NCBI GenBank assembly: GCA_009379825.1
Contig: WHTA01000003.1
Span: 1 to 64,000, forward strand
Direction of reading: 5' to 3'
Length of the DNA stretch: 64,000 bases
Source: Streptosporangiales bacterium
GTDB lineage: Bacteria; Actinomycetota; Actinomycetes; Streptosporangiales; WHST01
Positions 8,378 to 16,694 of the stretch are shown in pieces. A program made the translations under genes and the position numbers. The number at the start of each line of letters is the position of its first letter. Position 1 is the first letter of the stretch. The notes beneath the pieces were generated by a model. The model did no database searches and was not told the origin of the DNA. It worked only from the letters and a program-made list of their open reading frames with translations.

Positions 8378-9241
8378 ATGCCGCGTTCGGTGGAAGAGCT
8401 CGTGGGTCTGCTCGACCTGGAGGAGATCGAGGAGGGCCTGTACCGGGGCATGCAGCCGGAGACGGACCTGCAGCGGGTCTTCGGCGGGCAGGTGGCCGGG
8501 CAGGCGCTCGCCGCCGGCATCAGGACCGTGGCCGACGACCGGCACGTGCACTCCCTGCACTGCTACTTCCTCCGCCCCGGCGACACCCAGGTGCCGATCG
8601 TGTACGACGTGGAGCGGATCAGGGACGGCGGCTCGTTCAGCTCGCGGCGGGTGGTGGCCAGGCAGCACGGCCGGGTGATCTTCTACCTCACTGCGTCGTT
8701 CCAGCGGCCGGAGAGCGGCCTGGACCACCAGGACGTGATGCCGGACGTCGACCCGCCGGAGACCGCGCCGCAGCTGAGCGAGGTGGTGGCCAAGTTCACC
8801 GGTCGCTCCGCCGCGCGGTACGAACGCGACTGGGCGGCACTCGACGTGCGGTACGCCGGCGACTCCCGGCCGGGCGGCGCGCTGCACGATCCCGACCAGC
8901 CGGCGCTTGCCCGGGTATGGATGAAGGCCGCGGGCCGGCTGCCGGACGACCCGCGGCTGCACGCGTGCGTGCTGACGTACGCCAGTGACCTCTCGCTGCT
9001 CGCGGCGTCGCTCGTCCCGCACCAGCTGATCATCGGCAGCGAGGGCCTGCAGACCGCGTCGCTTGACCACGCGATCTGGTTCCACCGGCCGTTCCGCGCG
9101 GACGAGTGGCTGCTGTACGACCAGCACTCGCCGTCGGCCGGCAGCGCGCGCGGGCTCTCCCTCGGCCGGCTGTTCCACCTGGACGGCACCCTGGTGGCCA
9201 CCGTCGCCCAGGAGGGCCTCATCCGCCAGGTCGACGGCTAG
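8378..9241 (+). CDS. tesB: Acyl-CoA thioesterase II
   Basis: A 287-residue double-hotdog thioesterase that hydrolyses acyl-CoA to free acid and CoA. The N-terminal half has VFGGQVAGQALAAG and SLHCYFLRPGD, signatures of TesB; the C-terminal half carries SLDHAIWFHRPF, with the catalytic aspartate, and GLSLGRLFHLDGTLVATVAQEGLIR with the Q-E-G motif. The ATG at 8378 is chosen over one six bases upstream because AGGAGG at 8366-8371 then has a normal spacing of six bases. It probably stands as its own unit. Confidence 0.93.
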   Translation: MPRSVEELVGLLDLEEIEEGLYRGMQPETDLQRVFGGQVAGQALAAGIRTVADDRHVHSLHCYFLRPGDTQVPIVYDVERIRDGGSFSSRRVVARQHGRVIFYLTASFQRPESGLDHQDVMPDVDPPETAPQLSEVVAKFTGRSAARYERDWAALDVRYAGDSRPGGALHDPDQPALARVWMKAAGRLPDDPRLHACVLTYASDLSLLAASLVPHQLIIGSEGLQTASLDHAIWFHRPFRADEWLLYDQHSPSAGSARGLSLGRLFHLDGTLVATVAQEGLIRQVDG

Positions 9242-9295
9242 CGATCAGTTCCGCCACCCACGCGGGTCAGTACTACTGACGGAAGGGGGTGGCCG

Positions 9296-9783
9296 ATGAA
9301 CAGCGTGACGTCAGCAGATGGGACCCGTATCGCCTTCGACCGGCTGGGCGAGGGGATGCCGTTGGTCGTGGTGGGCGGACAGCTGTGCGACCGGTCGGTG
9401 ACCGGCCCGACCGCCGAACGGCTGGCACAGAGCTGCACGGTCCTCAACTACGACCGCCGGGGCCGCGGTGAAAGCGAGGACACCCTGCCCTATGCGGTCG
9501 AACGTGAGATCGAGCATCTACACGCGCTTCTCGACGAGGCCGGAGCCGCCGCCGCGGTGATGGGCGACGCCAGCCGAGAGGGCACGGTTCCGGCCGAGCT
9601 GCTCGGTGACGTGTCGGCCCCACCCTCGTGCTCTGCGGCACGGGGTACGACTGGATGCTCGATGTGAGCAGACACATCGCGGACGGCGTGCCGCAGGGCG
9701 AGCTCCGCGTGCTCGAGGGCGAGGAGCATGCCGTGCCGCCAGACGTCCTCGCACCCGTGCTCGAAGACTTCCTGATCGGCTGA
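9296..9783 (+). pseudogene. Alpha/beta hydrolase remnant with internal deletion
   Basis: The N-terminus (MNSVTSADGTRIAFDRLGEG, then VLNYDRRGRGESEDTLPYAVEREIEHL) is that of a common actinomycete alpha/beta hydrolase. After AAAVMGDASREG the sequence jumps to the C-terminal strand: the nucleophile elbow (normally G-H-S-S-G) and about 100 residues of core and cap are absent. At about 9617 the frame also slips by one base; in the other frame the tail reads APTLVLCGTGYDWML and GEEHAVPPDVLAPVLEDF to a stop at 9781-9783, including the former catalytic histidine. The catalytic serine is gone, so this cannot be an active hydrolase. A purine-rich ribosome-binding site before the ATG is still intact. Confidence 0.8.
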
Positions 9784-9797
9784 CGAGCTGACGCGTG

Positions 9798-10757
9798 TCA
9801 GCCCGAGTTCCAGTACGTGTTGCCGGCCAGTACCAGGCCGGCGGCGCCGACGAGCCCGGCCTGCTGGCCGAGCGCCGCGGGCACGATGCGCACCTTCTGG
9901 GTGAAGTCCATCCCGGCATGGCTGCGGAAGGCCTCCTCCGCGGGGCCGAAGAGCAGCGGCCCGGCCTGGGCGAGCCCGCCGCCGACGGCCACGACCTCGA
10001 AGTCGCAGAGCGCGGTCGCCGACGCGACGGCGACGCCGAGCGCCTCGCCGCCGCGGCGTAGCGCCGCCGTGGCCACCTCGTGGCCGCGGGCGGCGTCGGT
10101 GGAGAGGTCGCGTGCCGTCGGGCGCCGTCGCTGCCCGGCACGCCAGTCGCGTTCCTGCGCCCACCGCACCAGCGCGGGTCCGGCGGCGACCGCCTCCAGG
10201 CAGCCGCGGCCACCGCACGGGCAGTCGGGCCCCTGCGGGTCGACGACGATGTGCCCGACGTGGCCGGCGTTGCCACTTGCACCGTCGACCAGCTCGCCGC
10301 CGAGGATCATGCCGCCACCGACGCCGGTGGAGACGACGATGCCCAGCATTTCGGTGACGCCTTGCCCGGCACCGCGCCAGTGCTCGCCGACGGCCATCGT
10401 CACGGCGTCGTTGTGCAGCCGCACGGCGGCGCGGGGGAACCGCTCCGCGATCAGCTTGCGCAACGGGAAGTCGCGCCAGGCCGGGATGTTCAGCGGCGAC
10501 ACCTCACCCGCCGGCCAGGTCATCGGCCCGCTGCACCCGACGCCGACCCCGGCGAAGTTCGGCCGCCGCCCGTACTCGTCGAGCACCTCTTCGACGAGCG
10601 TGCCGAGGGTGCGCCAGATGGTGTCCGCCGTGACGCGCCGGCCCTGCGGCGTCGGCTTCCTGGCGGAGACCACCAGCCGGCCGCGCCTGTCGACCACGCC
10701 CGCGGCGAGCTTCGTGCCACCGACGTCGATGGCGAGTACCGGTCGGTTGTCACCCAC
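9798..10757 (-). CDS. ROK-family sugar kinase (glucokinase-like)
   Basis: A 319-residue ROK protein. The ATP-binding phosphate-1 motif LAIDVGGTKLAAG is at the N-terminus, STGVGGGMILGGELVDGASGNAGHVGHI carries the ROK catalytic and sugar-binding stretch including the zinc-ligand histidine, and CPCGGRGCLEAVAAG is the zinc-binding cysteine cluster. There is no N-terminal helix-turn-helix, so it is a kinase rather than a ROK repressor. Glucose or another hexose is the likely substrate. Its GTG start overlaps the end of the PfkB kinase gene by eight bases, indicating translational coupling. Confidence 0.88.
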   Translation of the reverse strand: MGDNRPVLAIDVGGTKLAAGVVDRRGRLVVSARKPTPQGRRVTADTIWRTLGTLVEEVLDEYGRRPNFAGVGVGCSGPMTWPAGEVSPLNIPAWRDFPLRKLIAERFPRAAVRLHNDAVTMAVGEHWRGAGQGVTEMLGIVVSTGVGGGMILGGELVDGASGNAGHVGHIVVDPQGPDCPCGGRGCLEAVAAGPALVRWAQERDWRAGQRRRPTARDLSTDAARGHEVATAALRRGGEALGVAVASATALCDFEVVAVGGGLAQAGPLLFGPAEEAFRSHAGMDFTQKVRIVPAALGQQAGLVGAAGLVLAGNTYWNSG

Positions 10758-11700
10758 GGTCGGCCTCCAGCTCCGCGACGGTCGCCGCCAGCTCCGTGCG
10801 CCACGGCGGGTCGGCGCCCGGCCGGCTGCAGGTCACCGCCGCGACGTCCGCGGCGAACCGCAGGCAGCGGGCCAGCTCCGCCTCACCGAGCGCGGCCAGC
10901 GCGTCGCGCTCGAGCACCCCGCGCTCGGCGAACGCGGCGAGCAGACCGGCGGTGAACGAGTCGCCTGCGCCGACGGTGTCCGCGACGACCACGTCGCCTG
11001 CGGGCACCTCGACCTCAGCGTCCGCCACGACGCCGGTGACGCCCGCGGCGCCGCGGCTGACCACCACGACCGCGGGCCCGGCCTGCCGCCACCGGTGTGC
11101 GGCGGCCAGCGGCGGCTCGTCCGGGTAGAGCCAGGTCAGGTCCTCGTCGCTGGTACGTACGACGTCGCTGTTCGCCACCCACCGCTCGACGTGCGCACGG
11201 TACTCCTCGCGCGGCACGTCGAGTGCGGGGCGCACGTTCGGGTCGAACGACCGCACGACACCGGACCCGGCGGAGTCGACCAGGTACCGGAACACGGTCG
11301 CCGCCGGCTCGAGCACCGCGGCCAGCGAACCGACGTGTACCGCCTGGCAGGCCGCCGGCAGCACCGGTTGCTCCGCCGGCCGCCAGCTGAAGTCACTGGT
11401 GCCTACGACGTAGAAGCCGTACGTCGCGGACCCGTCGTCGGCCATCGATACCACCGCGAGCGTGGCCGGCTCGTCCGCCCAGACCACCTGGTCGAGGGCC
11501 ACGCCGGAGTCGGCGAGCTGACCGCGGATCTCCGCGCCGAACGCGTCCCGCGAGAGCCGGCCGAGGAAGCTGGCCGGATGGCCGAGACGGGCGAGCGCGA
11601 CGGCCGTGTTGCACGGGCCGCCGCCAGGTAGCGCCTGCCAGCTCCGCGGCTGCGGCTCGGGTACCAGGTCGATGAGTGCCTCACCACCGACGATGATCAT
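10750..11700 (-). CDS. PfkB-family carbohydrate kinase (fructokinase-like)
   Basis: A 316-residue ribokinase-fold kinase. The N-terminal sugar-binding loop is LPGGGPCNTAVALARLG, and the C-terminal signature DTVGAGDSFTAGLLAAF carries the catalytic aspartate and anion hole. The N-terminus MIIVGGEALIDLVPE is typical of fructokinases in this family. The ATG at 11700 follows a GGGAGG ribosome-binding site at normal spacing. It is translationally coupled to the downstream ROK kinase; the pair suggests phosphorylation of two sugars arising from one substrate, such as a disaccharide, but no transporter lies next to them. Confidence 0.87.
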   Translation of the reverse strand: MIIVGGEALIDLVPEPQPRSWQALPGGGPCNTAVALARLGHPASFLGRLSRDAFGAEIRGQLADSGVALDQVVWADEPATLAVVSMADDGSATYGFYVVGTSDFSWRPAEQPVLPAACQAVHVGSLAAVLEPAATVFRYLVDSAGSGVVRSFDPNVRPALDVPREEYRAHVERWVANSDVVRTSDEDLTWLYPDEPPLAAAHRWRQAGPAVVVVSRGAAGVTGVVADAEVEVPAGDVVVADTVGAGDSFTAGLLAAFAERGVLERDALAALGEAELARCLRFAADVAAVTCSRPGADPPWRTELAATVAELEADRG

Positions 11701-11779
11701 GCGGACCTCCCTGTCAGGAGGATTCTTCCGCACCGCGCAACACGCCCCGCGGGCCGCGTCCGGCACGTGGACTCCGGCC

Positions 11780-12181
11780 ATGACAACGGACCGCCAACCG
11801 CCGTCCCCGGACGAGCAGCGGGGCGCGAACGCGCTCGCCAAGCTGATGGCCGCCGCCCGCGACAACTACAACGAGGGCGCCTCGAACACCGGCACCAAGA
11901 TCATCCGTCCCGGCAGCAGCGGCGCGACGACCGCGGCGAGGCGAGCCGCGACACCGGGAACCGCCCGCGCTGAGACGCGGCCGACCCGCGGGGCGTCCAC
12001 CAACAAGACGCCCGAGGTCGCTACCGTGTGTGTCTCATCGTGGACGACGCGGTCACTTGGAGGCGACCCGGGTGTTTGTGGACAACCTGTTGCTCTGGCT
12101 GCACGTCGCGGCGGCGATCTTCTGTGTCGGGCCGGTGACCGTCGCTACCTCGTTCACGCCGCGCTACATCAGGCAGGGTGA
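11780..12181 (+). CDS. Possible short hypothetical protein
   Basis: An open frame from the ATG at 11780 begins MTTDRQPPSPDEQRGANALA and its first 45 or so codons end almost always in G or C, as real genes here do. Later codons lose this bias and the frame runs over the likely start of the next gene at 12072. The true gene may be shorter, broken, or absent. I recognise no family. It is the only content of the interval 11701-12071. Confidence 0.25.
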   Translation: MTTDRQPPSPDEQRGANALAKLMAAARDNYNEGASNTGTKIIRPGSSGATTAARRAATPGTARAETRPTRGASTNKTPEVATVCVSSWTTRSLGGDPGVCGQPVALAARRGGDLLCRAGDRRYLVHAALHQAG

Positions 12182-12611
12182 GCCTGCCGTCGTACGCTTC
12201 CTGCTACGGACCACGAGGATCTTCGGCATCCTCACGCTGCTCGTGTTCATCACCGGGCTCGCGCTGGGCAGGGACCGGCTCGCCGAGCCCTGGCTGACCG
12301 TCTCGATGACCCTGTTCATCGTCGCGTTCGCGTTGCTCTTCGCCATGGTCCAGCGCGACCAGTCCACCGCCCTCAAGGTGCTCACCGCCGCCGAGGCACC
12401 CGCCGTCGAGCCGGCGGCAGGCGAGGCCACCACCGACGAGGCGGAGGACGGCAAGACGGCCGTCGAGCGCACGACGGAAAGCGGCAAGACCGCCGTCGAG
12501 CGCACGGCGGACAGCGGCGTGCAGCCCGCGCGGATCGCCGCCTTCTCCGGGGTCATCGCGCTGCTGTGGCTGGTGATCCTGGTCTTCATGGTCTGGCAGC
12601 CGGGCGCCTGA
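12072..12611 (+). CDS. DUF2269-like integral membrane protein with internal 11-residue repeat
   Basis: A 179-residue membrane protein starting MFVDNLLLWLHVAAAIFCVG, the WLHV-A-A pattern of DUF2269-type proteins. Two more helices lie at about residues 50-70 and 77-97, and a last one at 155-177. Between them is an acidic, Ala/Thr-rich stretch with two consecutive 11-residue units (GKTAVERTTES and GKTAVERTADS), encoded by tandem 33-base repeats at 12450-12482 and 12483-12515. The GTG start at 12072 follows GGAGG at 12059-12063 with eight bases between. Function is unknown. Confidence 0.75.
   Translation: MFVDNLLLWLHVAAAIFCVGPVTVATSFTPRYIRQGEPAVVRFLLRTTRIFGILTLLVFITGLALGRDRLAEPWLTVSMTLFIVAFALLFAMVQRDQSTALKVLTAAEAPAVEPAAGEATTDEAEDGKTAVERTTESGKTAVERTADSGVQPARIAAFSGVIALLWLVILVFMVWQPGA
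12450..12515 (+). repeat. Tandem 33-bp repeat inside the DUF2269-like gene
   Basis: Two adjacent 33-base units, differing at only a few positions, each encode G-K-T-A-V-E-R-T plus three residues. They extend the charged loop before the last membrane helix and keep the frame, so copy number could vary without loss of function. Confidence 0.8.
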
Positions 12612-12620
12612 CCCGGCGGC

Positions 12621-13766
12621 TCAGCCGAGCGCGGCGGTCAGGTCGGCGAGCAGGTCGTCGACGGTCTCGATGCCGACGGACAGCCGCACCAGGTCGTCCG
12701 GCACCTCGAGGGCGGACCCGGCCGCGGACGCGTGCGTCATCTTGCCCGGGTGCTCGATCAGCGACTCCACCCCGCCGAGCGACTCGGCGAGGGTGAACAC
12801 CTCGGCCCGCTCGCACACCCGTACCGCCTCCGCCATGCCGCCGGCGAGCCGGAACGACACCATGCCGCCGAACCGCTGCATCTGCTTCGCGGCGACCTCG
12901 TGGCCCGGGTGGTCGGGCAGCCCCGGGTAGAGCACGTCCGCGACCTTCGGGTGCGCGGCGAGCAGGTCGACGACGCGCTCGGCGTTGTCGCAGTGCCTGT
13001 CCATCCGCACGCCGAGCGTCCGCACGCCGCGCAGCGCCAGCCAGGCGTCGAACGGCCCGGCCACGGCGCCCATCGACTTCTGGTGGAACGCCAACCGCTC
13101 CCCCAGGTCGGCGTCGGCGCAGACGAGCGCGCCGCCCACCACGTCGGAGTGCCCGCCGAGGTACTTCGTCGTCGAGTGCACCACCACGTCGGCACCGAGG
13201 CCGAGCGGCGTCTGCAGGTACGGCGACGCGAACGTGTTGTCCACGACGAGCAGCGCGCCGGCCTCGCGCGCGACACCGCCAAGAGCGGCGATGTCCGCGA
13301 TGCCGAGCAGCGGGTTGGTCGGGGTCTCCACCCAGATCACCTTTGTGCTGCCCGGCCGCACCGCGTCGCGTACCGCCGCGAGGTCGGTCAGGCTGGCCGG
13401 CGTGGCCGCCAGCCCCCAGCGCTCCAGCACGTTCGCGAACAACCGGTACGTGCCGCCGTACGCGTCGTCGGGGATCACCACATGGTCGCCGGGCTTGCAG
13501 ACCGTTCGCAGCAGGGTGTCCTCGGCGGCGAGCCCGGACGCGAACGCCAGGCCGCGCGCGCCGCCCTCCAGCGACGCGAGGCACTCCTCGAGCGCGGTAC
13601 GGGTCGGGTTGCCGGCACGGCTGTAGTCGTAGCCGGCCCGGGTGTCACCGACGGTGTCCTGCTTGTACGTAGACACCTGGTAGATCGGCGGCACCACCGC
13701 CCCGGTCTGCGGATCGGCCTGCTGGCCGGCGTGGATGGCTCGGGTCTGGAATCCGTAGTGGCTCAC
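12621..13766 (-). CDS. metB: Cystathionine gamma-synthase / gamma-lyase
   Basis: A 381-residue Cys/Met-metabolism PLP enzyme. The cofactor lysine is K201 in HSTTKYLGGHSDVVGG; SRAGNPTR (residues 49-56) and ETPTNPLL (147-154) are substrate and phosphate-binding motifs, and SLGGVESLIEHPGKMTHAS is the C-terminal signature. It joins cysteine and O-succinylhomoserine to cystathionine, or acts as gamma-lyase; sequence alone does not separate the two. Cystathionine beta-synthase lies 1.3 kb away on the same strand, so both transsulfuration steps are local. The order esterase - cbs - metB resembles the Mycobacterium tuberculosis Rv1075c-Rv1079 region. Confidence 0.92.
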   Translation of the reverse strand: MSHYGFQTRAIHAGQQADPQTGAVVPPIYQVSTYKQDTVGDTRAGYDYSRAGNPTRTALEECLASLEGGARGLAFASGLAAEDTLLRTVCKPGDHVVIPDDAYGGTYRLFANVLERWGLAATPASLTDLAAVRDAVRPGSTKVIWVETPTNPLLGIADIAALGGVAREAGALLVVDNTFASPYLQTPLGLGADVVVHSTTKYLGGHSDVVGGALVCADADLGERLAFHQKSMGAVAGPFDAWLALRGVRTLGVRMDRHCDNAERVVDLLAAHPKVADVLYPGLPDHPGHEVAAKQMQRFGGMVSFRLAGGMAEAVRVCERAEVFTLAESLGGVESLIEHPGKMTHASAAGSALEVPDDLVRLSVGIETVDDLLADLTAALG

Positions 13767-13861
13767 CTCACCGAGCCTACGCGCAGGGCCACAACGCCGC
13801 GGCGGCAGTAGCGTAGAGCTGTGTCAGACTGCGGCTTCGCCGGTTCACCGTTGGGGGTTGG

Positions 13862-14500
13862 ATGACGTATCCACCGCAGCCACCGTGGCACCCGAGCGAC
13901 AACCCGTCCGGCCCGCGGCCCGGGTCGGGCTCGGGATCCGGCCCCTACTTCCCTGCCGCGAGCGTGCCTTCGCCGGTGCCCGACCCCGGCCCGGCACCGC
14001 TGCCGGTGGGCATCGCGATCGCCATGCTGTTCGCCCGGGTAGCACTCGCCGCCACGTCGCTGCTGTTCCTCTCCGAGGGGATCGACCGGATGCTCGCGCG
14101 TCCGGAGCTCGCCCAGTTCGACCCGGCCACGATCAACCGGCTGAAGAGCATCGTGCTCACCGTCGGCATCGGCATCTCGCTGGTCTGGGGCGCGGTGTGG
14201 ATCCTGTTCATCGTGAAGGCCGCCCAGGGCAGGAACTGGGCGCGCATCGTCCTGACCTTCTTCCTCGGGTTCGACGTCATCCAGCTGCCGCTGATCGTCG
14301 TCCAGTACGTCCGCGGTGTGCTGGCGACGGCCCAGCTGGTCTTCACCCTCCCCGGGCAGGCACTCGGCCTGGTGGTGATCGTCCTGCTCTGGGTCGGCCC
14401 CGCACGGGCCTGGTACGCCGACAAGACCGCGTACCGCAAGGCACAGCGCGCCCGGCCGCCGGTGGCCACGCCACCGCCTCCTCCGCAGTACTTCGGCTAG
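13862..14500 (+). CDS. Proline-rich four-helix membrane protein
   Basis: A 212-residue protein with a disordered Pro/Ser/Gly-rich N-terminus (about residues 1-45), then four hydrophobic segments at about 48-70, 95-118, 130-152 and 160-180, and a Pro-rich tail ending PPPPPQYFG. The segment AAQGRNWARIVLTFF between helices recurs in its neighbour (LHGWDWARITLTVV), so the two adjacent genes are paralogues. Such tails often mediate binding partners, but no function can be named. Start at the ATG at 13862. Confidence 0.7.
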   Translation: MTYPPQPPWHPSDNPSGPRPGSGSGSGPYFPAASVPSPVPDPGPAPLPVGIAIAMLFARVALAATSLLFLSEGIDRMLARPELAQFDPATINRLKSIVLTVGIGISLVWGAVWILFIVKAAQGRNWARIVLTFFLGFDVIQLPLIVVQYVRGVLATAQLVFTLPGQALGLVVIVLLWVGPARAWYADKTAYRKAQRARPPVATPPPPPQYFG

Positions 14501-14507
14501 GCCGGCT

Positions 14508-15077
14508 GTGGAGCCGCCCAGGTACCAGCCGATCTACGTGGTGCCGCACGTCGCCGCGCAGCCGGCACCCGTGCCGCCGACGGGCTCGCCGGGTCGGCGA
14601 CCGCGCAGCCTGGTAATCGCCATCGTCCTCGTGTTCGGCAGCCTGGCGGTCAGCGCCGCCGGCGTCGTCCTGCTCGCGATGCGGATGGACCACCTGTTGA
14701 CCGGCGTCGATGAACCGTTCCGCGACCTGCTCCAGCTCGGCGTCGTGTACGCGGCCGTCGTATGGACGGTGTTCTGGACGGCCGGCTGCCTGCCGTTCGC
14801 CGTCATGACGCTCCACGGCTGGGACTGGGCGCGCATCACACTGACCGTGGTGCTCGCCGTGAAGACCGTCGCGAACCTCGGCGGCGGCCGGATCGTCCTG
14901 CGGTTCGCGCTCGCCCCGACGTTCTACGACGTGTTGGGCATGCTGGCGCTCCTGCTCACCGTCGCCACGGCGGTGCTGGACGCGGTGGCCGTCGTCCTGC
15001 TGTGGCTGCGGCCGACCAGCGGCTGGTTCAGCGCGGCGGCGGCGCACCGCGCGTACCGCCGTACGGTCACCCGGTAG
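14508..15077 (+). CDS. Four-helix membrane protein, paralogue of upstream gene
   Basis: A 189-residue protein with a proline-rich N-terminus, four hydrophobic segments and the shared W-A-R-I-x-L-T motif, seven bases after the previous stop and so probably co-transcribed with it. The GTG at 14508 (MEPPRYQPIYVVPHV) is the only reasonable start. Its end overlaps the convergent cbs gene by 11 bases. Function unknown. Confidence 0.7.
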   Translation: MEPPRYQPIYVVPHVAAQPAPVPPTGSPGRRPRSLVIAIVLVFGSLAVSAAGVVLLAMRMDHLLTGVDEPFRDLLQLGVVYAAVVWTVFWTAGCLPFAVMTLHGWDWARITLTVVLAVKTVANLGGGRIVLRFALAPTFYDVLGMLALLLTVATAVLDAVAVVLLWLRPTSGWFSAAAAHRAYRRTVTR

Positions 15078-16434
15078 CGAGGAACCCGAGCACGTCCTGG
15101 CGGGTCACCACGCCCACCGGCTTGCCGTCCTCGATCACGACTACGGCGTCCGAGCTCTCCAGCGCGGAAAGCGCCGCCGAGACCGGCTGCCGGGCCCCGA
15201 GGATGGGCAGCGGCGCGGCCATGTGGTCCTCGACCCGGTCGGCCAGCCGGGCGCGGCCGTTGAACAGCTCCTCGAGCAGCTGCCGCTCGAGCACCGAGCC
15301 GACGATCTCGGCCGCCATCACCGGTGGTTCGGCCTTCACCACCGGCATCTGCGACACCGCGTACTCGCGGAGGATGTCCACCGCCTCCCGTACGGTGTCG
15401 TTGGGGTGGGCGTGCACCAGCTCGGGCAGCCTGCCGCCCTTGCCCCGCAGCACGGCGCCTACCGTGGTGTCGTCGCCGGCCTCGGCGAAGCCGTACCGCG
15501 CCATCCACTCGTCGTTGAAGACCTTCGACAGGTAGCCGCGGCCACCGTCGGGGAGCAGGACGACCACGATGTCCTCGGGCCGGCAGTCGCGTGCGACGGT
15601 CAGCGCGGCCGACACCGCCATGCCGCACGAACCGCCGACCAGCAACGCCTCCTCCTTGGCGAGCCTGCGGGTCATGGTGAACGAGTCCTTGTCGGTCACC
15701 GCGACGATGCGGTCGCAGACCTCCCGGTCGTACGTGGTGGGCCAGAAGTCCTCACCGACGCCCTCGACGAGGTACGGCCGGCCCGAGCCGCCGGAGTAGA
15801 CCGAGCCCTCGGGGTCCGCGCCGACCACCTGCACCGCGCCGACCGACACCTCCTTCAGGTACTTGCCGGTGCCGCTGATCGTGCCGCCGGTGCCGATGCC
15901 CGCGACGAAGTGGGTGATGCCGCCGTCGGTCTGCCGCCACAGTTCTGGGCCGGTGGACTCGTAGTGCGAGAGCGGGTTCGCCGGGTTGGAGTACTGGTCG
16001 GGCTTCCAGGCGCCCGAGCGCTCGCGCGTCAGCCGGTCGGAGACGCTGTAGTACGAGTCCGGGTGGTCCGGCTCCACCGCGGTGGGGCAGACGACGACCT
16101 CCGCGCCGTAGGCGCGCAGCACGTCGATCTTGTCGTTGGAGACCTTGTCCGGGCAGACGAACACGCACTCGTAGCCGCGCGCCTGCGCGACGATGGCGAG
16201 GCCGACCCCGGTGTTACCCGACGTCGGCTCCACGATGGTGCCGCCGGGCTTCAGCTCGCCGCTGAGCTCGGCCTCCTCGACCATCCGCAGCGCGATGCGG
16301 TCCTTCACCGACCCACCGGGGTTGAAGTACTCGACCTTGGCGTAGACCCGGCAGGGCAGGCCGGCTGTCACAGTGTTCAGGCGCACCAGCGGAGTGTTTC
16401 CGACCAGATCAGCCACGTTCTCGTACGTGTCCAT
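15067..16434 (-). CDS. cbs: Cystathionine beta-synthase
   Basis: A 455-residue PLP enzyme with a C-terminal CBS pair. The catalytic lysine is K44 in NPGGSVKDRIA; TSGNTGVGLA is the substrate loop and GIGTGGTISG the phosphate-binding loop. Residues from about 335 form two CBS motifs, ending IEDGKPVGVVTRQDVLGFL, which commonly bind adenosyl ligands such as S-adenosylmethionine. It condenses serine with homocysteine to cystathionine. The ATG at 16434 gives MDTYENVADLVGNTPLVRLN, the family N-terminus. There is no haem domain, as in other bacterial forms. With metB it supplies the transsulfuration route. Confidence 0.93.
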   Translation of the reverse strand: MDTYENVADLVGNTPLVRLNTVTAGLPCRVYAKVEYFNPGGSVKDRIALRMVEEAELSGELKPGGTIVEPTSGNTGVGLAIVAQARGYECVFVCPDKVSNDKIDVLRAYGAEVVVCPTAVEPDHPDSYYSVSDRLTRERSGAWKPDQYSNPANPLSHYESTGPELWRQTDGGITHFVAGIGTGGTISGTGKYLKEVSVGAVQVVGADPEGSVYSGGSGRPYLVEGVGEDFWPTTYDREVCDRIVAVTDKDSFTMTRRLAKEEALLVGGSCGMAVSAALTVARDCRPEDIVVVLLPDGGRGYLSKVFNDEWMARYGFAEAGDDTTVGAVLRGKGGRLPELVHAHPNDTVREAVDILREYAVSQMPVVKAEPPVMAAEIVGSVLERQLLEELFNGRARLADRVEDHMAAPLPILGARQPVSAALSALESSDAVVVIEDGKPVGVVTRQDVLGFLATG

Positions 16435-16694
16435 CAGAGAAGGGTAGGGCGCGCCCCACCCCCGGTCGGGTAGCAGCCCCACTGTCGCTGGCCCGCCCGC
16501 TCACTACCGTGAGCAGCAGCCGCCACCACGCGTGTACTGCGGGGCGTACGCGACGTGAACGGACGGCAGCATTTCGGGTGCAACAGCCGCAGTTTGCGCG
16601 TGCCGTAACAAGGTGCGCAGCTACCGAACTACGTTTGCAGGTGAAGCAACGCGTGCCGACAGGGAGCAGAGGGCTCGGGGAGTCTGAGGTGAGC

